A stretch of 19,674 nt of DNA from assembly GCA_023434855.1 (NCBI GenBank), contig JAEYSJ010000333.1, forward strand, positions 1 to 19,674, read 5' to 3'. Source of the stretch: Bacillota bacterium. GTDB taxonomy: Bacteria > Bacillota_C > Negativicutes > JAEYSJ01. Of this stretch, positions 15,679 through 19,674 are shown one piece after another. The notes under the pieces were generated by a model that had not been told where the DNA came from, did no database searches, and saw nothing but the letters and a program-made list of their open reading frames with translations. Each line of letters starts with the position of its first letter. Within the stretch, counting starts at the first letter, position 1. The position numbers and the translations under genes are program-made.

Positions 15679-17274
15679 TTAAAGTACCTCGTTAGCCCTA
15701 ACCCCCGATCGTAAAATAAACTCCACTTGTACCAGATTTATTACCCTTATTCGCTCGACCAGCATCCCAAATAATTCCTCGTCAAATCCCTGTATACCAT
15801 CCATTCCCCGAAACACTTTGTCAATTTCCCGCATCCTACCAAGCGTTTCCTGCTGCATCATTTCGGCCTGTGTAATACCCGACCTCTTATTTCTTAAGTC
15901 TTCTATCTCGCCAGCTATTCGGTTATATTCCTCGCCATAAATCTCGTCATCAATTCCCGCCGTCAAATTCAGCTTCACCAAGCTAGCCATCTCTCCGCGC
16001 AACTCCTCCAACCGCCTATCAATTGCTCCTATATTCACTGCGTTGGCCCGTTCTTCAAACACTTTCTGTATGTTCTCAAGCATCTGCTTTATAAAAGCTT
16101 CCTTATTATATATAAGCCTATTAACTACCCTAACAAAAGCGTCCTGCAGTTTTTCCTCACCCACTGCTTGCACCCTGCATCCTTTCAGCCCCTTCTCATC
16201 CCGATTCCGGCAAATCCAAACAAGCTTTTTATATTTACCTGTTCCCCAGCTTTTTCTTCTAAAGAACGCACCGCATTCACTACAAACTATTTTCCCTGAA
16301 AAGGGATACCTATTCGTATACCGACTAGGATTTTTGTCTCCGCTAATGAGATGGCTCCGCCGTTCTATTTCCCGCTGAGCAGCTTGATAAATTTCCTTCG
16401 ATACAATGGACGGATGACTATTTTCCACGTAAAACTGCTGCACATGACCGTTATTTTTCACCCTTTTATGTGTTAAAAAATCGGTTGTCACTGTCTTCTG
16501 CAATAAAGCGTCACCTGAGTATTTTTCATTTTGCAGCATTTTTTTAATGACTGAATCATTCCAAGCGCTTTTCCCCGTAACCGTTAGAATTCCATCAGCC
16601 TCTAATCCTTTACATATGGCCTTACAGCCTTTACCGGCAAGATATTCGGCAAAAATACGCCGAACAATAGCTGCTTCTTGCTCGTTTATAATCAGTTCAC
16701 CATTTTCATCCTTATCAAAGCCTAAAAACTTCTTATGGTTCACTCTTACCTTGCCCTGTTGAAAGCGCCGGAGGATACCCCACCGGCTATTTTCTGAAAT
16801 TGATCTTGACTCGTCCTGCGCCAAAGACGATAAAATGGTCAACAACACCTCACCTTTAGAATCCATAGTATCAATATTTTCTTTCTCAAAAAATACCGCC
16901 ACTCCCTTATCCTTCAGCATTCTCACATAACGCAAACAATCCAGAGTATTGCGCGCGAACCTGGAAATGGATTTGGTAATCACAAAGTCAATTCTGCCTG
17001 CCAGACAATCGTCTATCATTCGATTAAATTCAGCGCGGTTTTTAGTATTGGTGCCAGTAATACCTTCATCGGCATATAGGCCGGCAAACTCCCAATCAGA
17101 CCGCTTCTTAATATAATCCTCATAATATGTGACCTGCGCCTCATAACTACTGAGTTGTTCGTCACTGTCAGTGCTAACACGGCAGTACGCACAAACTCTC
17201 TTTTTTGCCTCTATGGATAACCCCCTGATAACCTGCATCGGCTTCGCCGGAATAACAGAAACTACTTTGCTCAT
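15679..17274 (-). CDS. Large serine recombinase, second of a tandem pair
   Basis: 531 residues. The N-terminal resolvase domain has AYCRVS with catalytic S34, then TKSISRFARNTLDCLRYVR near residue 100-118, the conserved S-R-F-A-R-N of the family, and LAQDESRSISE. A recombinase domain follows (about 175-300), then a zinc ribbon (VCSECG near 335, with partner cysteines in WICRN and KGCR), and a C-terminal coiled coil. Such enzymes catalyse directional integration or excision between att sites through a phosphoserine link. The ATG at 17274 follows AAAGGG, 15 bases after the first recombinase, so the two are co-expressed. It is clearly paralogous to that gene. Tandem pairs recall CcrA/CcrB of staphylococcal cassettes, an analogy only. 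Confidence 0.93.
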   Translation of the reverse strand: MSKVVSVIPAKPMQVIRGLSIEAKKRVCAYCRVSTDSDEQLSSYEAQVTYYEDYIKKRSDWEFAGLYADEGITGTNTKNRAEFNRMIDDCLAGRIDFVITKSISRFARNTLDCLRYVRMLKDKGVAVFFEKENIDTMDSKGEVLLTILSSLAQDESRSISENSRWGILRRFQQGKVRVNHKKFLGFDKDENGELIINEQEAAIVRRIFAEYLAGKGCKAICKGLEADGILTVTGKSAWNDSVIKKMLQNEKYSGDALLQKTVTTDFLTHKRVKNNGHVQQFYVENSHPSIVSKEIYQAAQREIERRSHLISGDKNPSRYTNRYPFSGKIVCSECGAFFRRKSWGTGKYKKLVWICRNRDEKGLKGCRVQAVGEEKLQDAFVRVVNRLIYNKEAFIKQMLENIQKVFEERANAVNIGAIDRRLEELRGEMASLVKLNLTAGIDDEIYGEEYNRIAGEIEDLRNKRSGITQAEMMQQETLGRMREIDKVFRGMDGIQGFDEELFGMLVERIRVINLVQVEFILRSGVRANEVL

Positions 17275-17289
17275 TAAAATTCGCCCTTT

Positions 17290-18918
17290 CTACTGCAACC
17301 CATGAACACCTTTCTTTTTTATAAACTTCTGCTCTATAGCCAGTCCATTTTTCAGTTCAAAAATCAAGTGCGTTGGTGAGAGCACTTTTACTCGCTCCAC
17401 CAACGCACTAAATATATCTTCATCAAATTCAGTTAAAAAATTTACCTGTTCATCCAGGAAGTCTGTTATTTCCTGCGTCCTAATCTTAATTTCATCAAGC
17501 TTGCCTTCATCATGGCCGAAGCCATTTTTCTGTTTACGCAACGCCTCCAGCCGTGCCTGCAGTTTTTCATATTCCGTCTTAAAATCTAGCGACCTAACAG
17601 TTCCCTTGATTTGGCCTCGAATCAACTCTTTGATTTGCCCGGTAATTTTATCTGCCTCAAACTCAATGTTCTTTAATAGATGGTGATTCCCGCCAAAACA
17701 TAGTGTTTTCTCCACATTCTCCATGAACCATTTAACTACCGTTTTCTTATTTTTATACAGCTTATTAAACACCCGCAAAAAAACCGCCTTGAGCGTAATG
17801 TCATCGACAGCCTTCATCGAACAAGCAGCTTTTCCCTTTTTAACATAAGTGCTGCATTGCCAAACAATCTGCTTACTTCGCTCTTTGCTGTTCCATGTCC
17901 GGCGTTTAAAGGTTGCATCGCAATGACCGCAAACTAGTTTGCCACTAAAGACATATTGTTTAGCATATTTATCCCTGTCTCCCGGTAGATTGCCGTACTC
18001 TGCTGCCCGCTCCGCCAGCAGACGCTGCACCTGTGCAAAATCTTCTTTCGCGATTATAGCCTGGTGATTATTGCTAACCCGATACATTGGCAGTTCACCC
18101 TTATTTTTTCTTTTCCGGTGAGTCAAATAATCTTCAATATAGCTTTTTTGTAGAACAACATCGCCGCAATATTTCTCGTTTATTAAAATACCCCGAACTG
18201 TAGCTTCCGGCCAGCACGATAAACCAGTTATGGTCTTTATTTTGTCCGCCTCTAGTCCTTTAACAATTGCTCTAATGCTTTTGCCATCAATGTACTCACG
18301 AAATATCCGTTTCACAATTTCAGCTTCCTTGGAATAAACAGTTAACTCACCATTTTCATTCATATCATATCCAAGAAACCGGCTGGCAGCCACCGCCACT
18401 TTGCCCTGCCGGAATTTCTTTTGGTATGACCACCGCAGATTACCCGAAATGCTCCGGCTTTCTTCCTGTGCTATCGAGGATAATACGCTTAAAAGCAGTT
18501 CGCTTTCGGCACTTAAGGTATTGATGTTTTCACGCTCAAAATACACTGCAACGCCTAAGCCCTTTAAGAACCGGACGGTTTCAACGCAATCGACTGTATT
18601 GCGTGCAAACCGTGAAATAGATTTAGTGATAATAAGATTTATGTGCCTAGCCTCAGCGTCTTTAAGCATGCGGTTAAATTCGGTCCGTCCCTTCTTTTTC
18701 GTACCGGAAATACCACCATCGGCATAAATGCCAAAGAATTCCCATTCCGGATTTTGTTGTATGTATCTTGTATAATACTCTACCTGCGCCTCATAGGAAG
18801 CCATTTGTTCATTGGATGCCGAGCTTACCCTGCAGTAAGCGCATACTTTCAATTTTGTCTTTTGCATTACATTAAATTCGATCTTCGTATTTGGTGCAAT
18901 AACTGATACTTTCTTCAA
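17290..18918 (-). CDS. Large serine recombinase, first of a tandem pair
   Basis: 542 residues from a TTG start at 18918, which lies 8 bases after a near-perfect AGGAGGT; no better ATG is available upstream. AYCRVS carries catalytic S32, followed by TKSISRFARNTVDCVETVR, LAQEESRSISG-like sequence (here IAQEESRSISG), a recombinase domain and a zinc ribbon (VCGHCD near residue 328, then WQCST and ACSMK). The C-terminus from about 420 is coiled coil. It should move DNA between att sites, alone or as a heteromer with the second recombinase. The small SHOCT-like gene lies 111 bases upstream, with 18919-19029 holding only the ribosome site. Confidence 0.93.
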   Translation of the reverse strand: MKKVSVIAPNTKIEFNVMQKTKLKVCAYCRVSSASNEQMASYEAQVEYYTRYIQQNPEWEFFGIYADGGISGTKKKGRTEFNRMLKDAEARHINLIITKSISRFARNTVDCVETVRFLKGLGVAVYFERENINTLSAESELLLSVLSSIAQEESRSISGNLRWSYQKKFRQGKVAVAASRFLGYDMNENGELTVYSKEAEIVKRIFREYIDGKSIRAIVKGLEADKIKTITGLSCWPEATVRGILINEKYCGDVVLQKSYIEDYLTHRKRKNKGELPMYRVSNNHQAIIAKEDFAQVQRLLAERAAEYGNLPGDRDKYAKQYVFSGKLVCGHCDATFKRRTWNSKERSKQIVWQCSTYVKKGKAACSMKAVDDITLKAVFLRVFNKLYKNKKTVVKWFMENVEKTLCFGGNHHLLKNIEFEADKITGQIKELIRGQIKGTVRSLDFKTEYEKLQARLEALRKQKNGFGHDEGKLDEIKIRTQEITDFLDEQVNFLTEFDEDIFSALVERVKVLSPTHLIFELKNGLAIEQKFIKKKGVHGLQ

Positions 18919-19029
18919 TTTCGGCTACCTCCTTTTGTCAGTCACATGTTACCTCTGCCACCGCCACAAAGCAAGCTAAACCTGATTATGGGAACATATT
19001 CATTGTGATAAAAAATATGGTTTGGATGA

Positions 19030-19191
19030 TCAAACACCCAAGCCATTGAGAAATGCAAGGCTATTTTGCAAACTCTTTTTATTCTCTGCATCAATGCGGC
19101 TAAACTCATCCTGCGTAATCAGTCCTTTGTTCAGCAGCTGTTTCAATAAATATCGACTAACCAAGTATTCAATGTTACCATTTTCCGCCAT
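19030..19191 (-). CDS. Small SHOCT-like protein upstream of the recombinases
   Basis: 53 residues, with a textbook GGAGGTGAT ribosome site 8 bases before the ATG at 19191. It reads from MAENGNIEYLVSRYLLKQL through LLNKGLITQDEFSRIDAEN to FLNGLGV. The piece KQLLNKGLITQDEFSRID has the look of a SHOCT short helical motif (L..G.IT..EF...). Tiny proteins like this often precede serine recombinase pairs in Firmicutes elements; I say this from general familiarity. Its role is unknown, perhaps a directionality or accessory factor, which is inference. It probably shares a transcript with the recombinases. Confidence 0.7.
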   Translation of the reverse strand: MAENGNIEYLVSRYLLKQLLNKGLITQDEFSRIDAENKKSLQNSLAFLNGLGV

Positions 19192-19347
19192 ATGTATCAC
19201 CTCCAAGTATCAGTTACCTTACTTTTGTTCCTGTGCAATGCCTTGATAATTTTGATCTTTAGCCTCGTGGATTACCCGCGGTTCTAGGTCCTTTCATTAA
19301 TTTAATATTATTAATGTTCTTCGGTGGCAGTTTCCCATAACTGTGAT

Positions 19348-19412
19348 CATATGTAAAATCATGTCATGATTGTGAAGGAAAATCATACTTCATGTTGAAT
19401 TTTCTACATATG
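19348..19412. promoter_or_regulatory. Nested inverted repeats upstream of the edge ATPase gene
   Basis: CATATGTA (19348-19355) pairs with TACATATG (19405-19412), and inside it lies the perfect palindrome AATCATGTCATGATT (19357-19371). They fall in the 241-base divergent spacer between the SHOCT-like gene and the ATPase gene (19192-19432). They could be an operator or a recombinase crossover region. An ATTAAT inverted pair lies near 19300-19315. Confidence 0.35.
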
Positions 19413-19432
19413 TCTTTATAGAGGAGGGTATC

Positions 19433-19674
19433 ATGCTGAAAAAGTATCGCGCTGCCGAGGTTTTTGTAGCTGGAGGTATGCCTACATTAACATATAATCC
19501 ACGGATTGGACTGGAACAAAAACTACAAGATTATTTAGATACGGGGCACAAGCTTTTATCCATAACAGGGCCAACTAAAAGTGGAAAAACCGTTTTGTGC
19601 ACTAGCCAACTCCCCGAAGAAAAAGCAATTTGGATGGAAGGTGGCCAAATACAAAATGAAGATCAATTCTGGGC
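19433..19674 (+). CDS. P-loop ATPase, N-terminal part (cut by window edge)
   Basis: 80 codons are visible, open at the right edge. The ATG at 19433 follows GAGGAGGG (19421-19428) closely. The protein begins MLKKYRAAEVFVAGGMPTLT, then a helix, then LLSITGPTKSGKTVL with a Walker A motif GPTKSGKT (residues 47-54). The A-E-V-F-V-A-G-G-M-P-T-L-T lead followed at once by a P-loop resembles the start of STAND- or AAA-type ATPases found as large single-gene defence proteins, but too little is visible to be sure. It is transcribed away from the recombinase module. No signal peptide is seen. Confidence 0.7.
   Translation, partial: MLKKYRAAEVFVAGGMPTLTYNPRIGLEQKLQDYLDTGHKLLSITGPTKSGKTVLCTSQLPEEKAIWMEGGQIQNEDQFW

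Noticed and set aside
19219..19293. Minus-strand stretch of 24 codons reading KDLEPRVIHEAKDQNY onward, as a gene remnant
   Set aside because: It looks mildly coding but is too short, has no start, and cannot be tied to a family; it may be chance.
19395..19422. TTGAAT and TATAGA 16 bases apart as the promoter of the edge ATPase gene
   Set aside because: The -10 box abuts the ribosome site, so transcription would start only about 4 bases before the ATG and lose the site.

Overview
The window looks like part of a defence and mobility island from a low-to-mid GC Firmicute. The clues are strong AGGAGG-type ribosome sites, two TTG starts behind good sites, and large serine recombinases of the kind common in clostridia-like and Negativicutes genomes. 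The sequence alone does not name a genus. No tRNA, rRNA, CRISPR array or housekeeping gene was seen.

Left part (1-6614, all minus strand). A four-gene run at 6614-2842, read right to left, encodes a TPR protein with a C-terminal OB/cold-shock-like domain, an RNase HI with an N-terminal viroplasmin-type hybrid-binding domain and a C-terminal extension, the HEPN ribonuclease toxin RnlA, and its antitoxin RnlB. In E. coli the chromosomal RNase HI is known to stimulate RnlA, so a dedicated RNase H beside rnlAB is the most striking point here. Further left are an AlbA_2 (Schlafen-type) protein and, cut by the window edge, a MauJ-like protein with a HEPN R-X4-H motif. The AlbA_2 gene lies between two diverged copies of a roughly 140-base intergenic element, each with a 9-bp hairpin.

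Middle part (6856-15144, plus strand). This is a complete Wadjet type II operon, jetABCD: DUF2397 kleisin-like, DUF2398 KITE-like, MukB-like SMC ATPase and DUF2399 TOPRIM nuclease. Every gene overlaps the next, by 8, 8 and 68 bases. Wadjet recognises and cuts small circular DNA such as plasmids. It is transcribed divergently from the Rnl operon across a 241-base control region holding an extended -10 promoter and a dyad. A strong hairpin terminator follows jetD.

Right part (15145-19674). A small minus-strand gene carries a one-base frame break. It is followed by a pair of tandem large serine recombinases (542 and 531 residues) behind a 53-residue SHOCT-like gene, all minus strand. This is a likely mobilisation module. 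Divergent from it, after a palindrome-rich spacer, begins a P-loop ATPase gene cut by the right edge.

Together the genes point to stacked anti-phage (RnlAB, possibly AlbA_2, HEPN and the edge ATPase) and anti-plasmid (Wadjet) functions next to a recombinase pair that could move the island.
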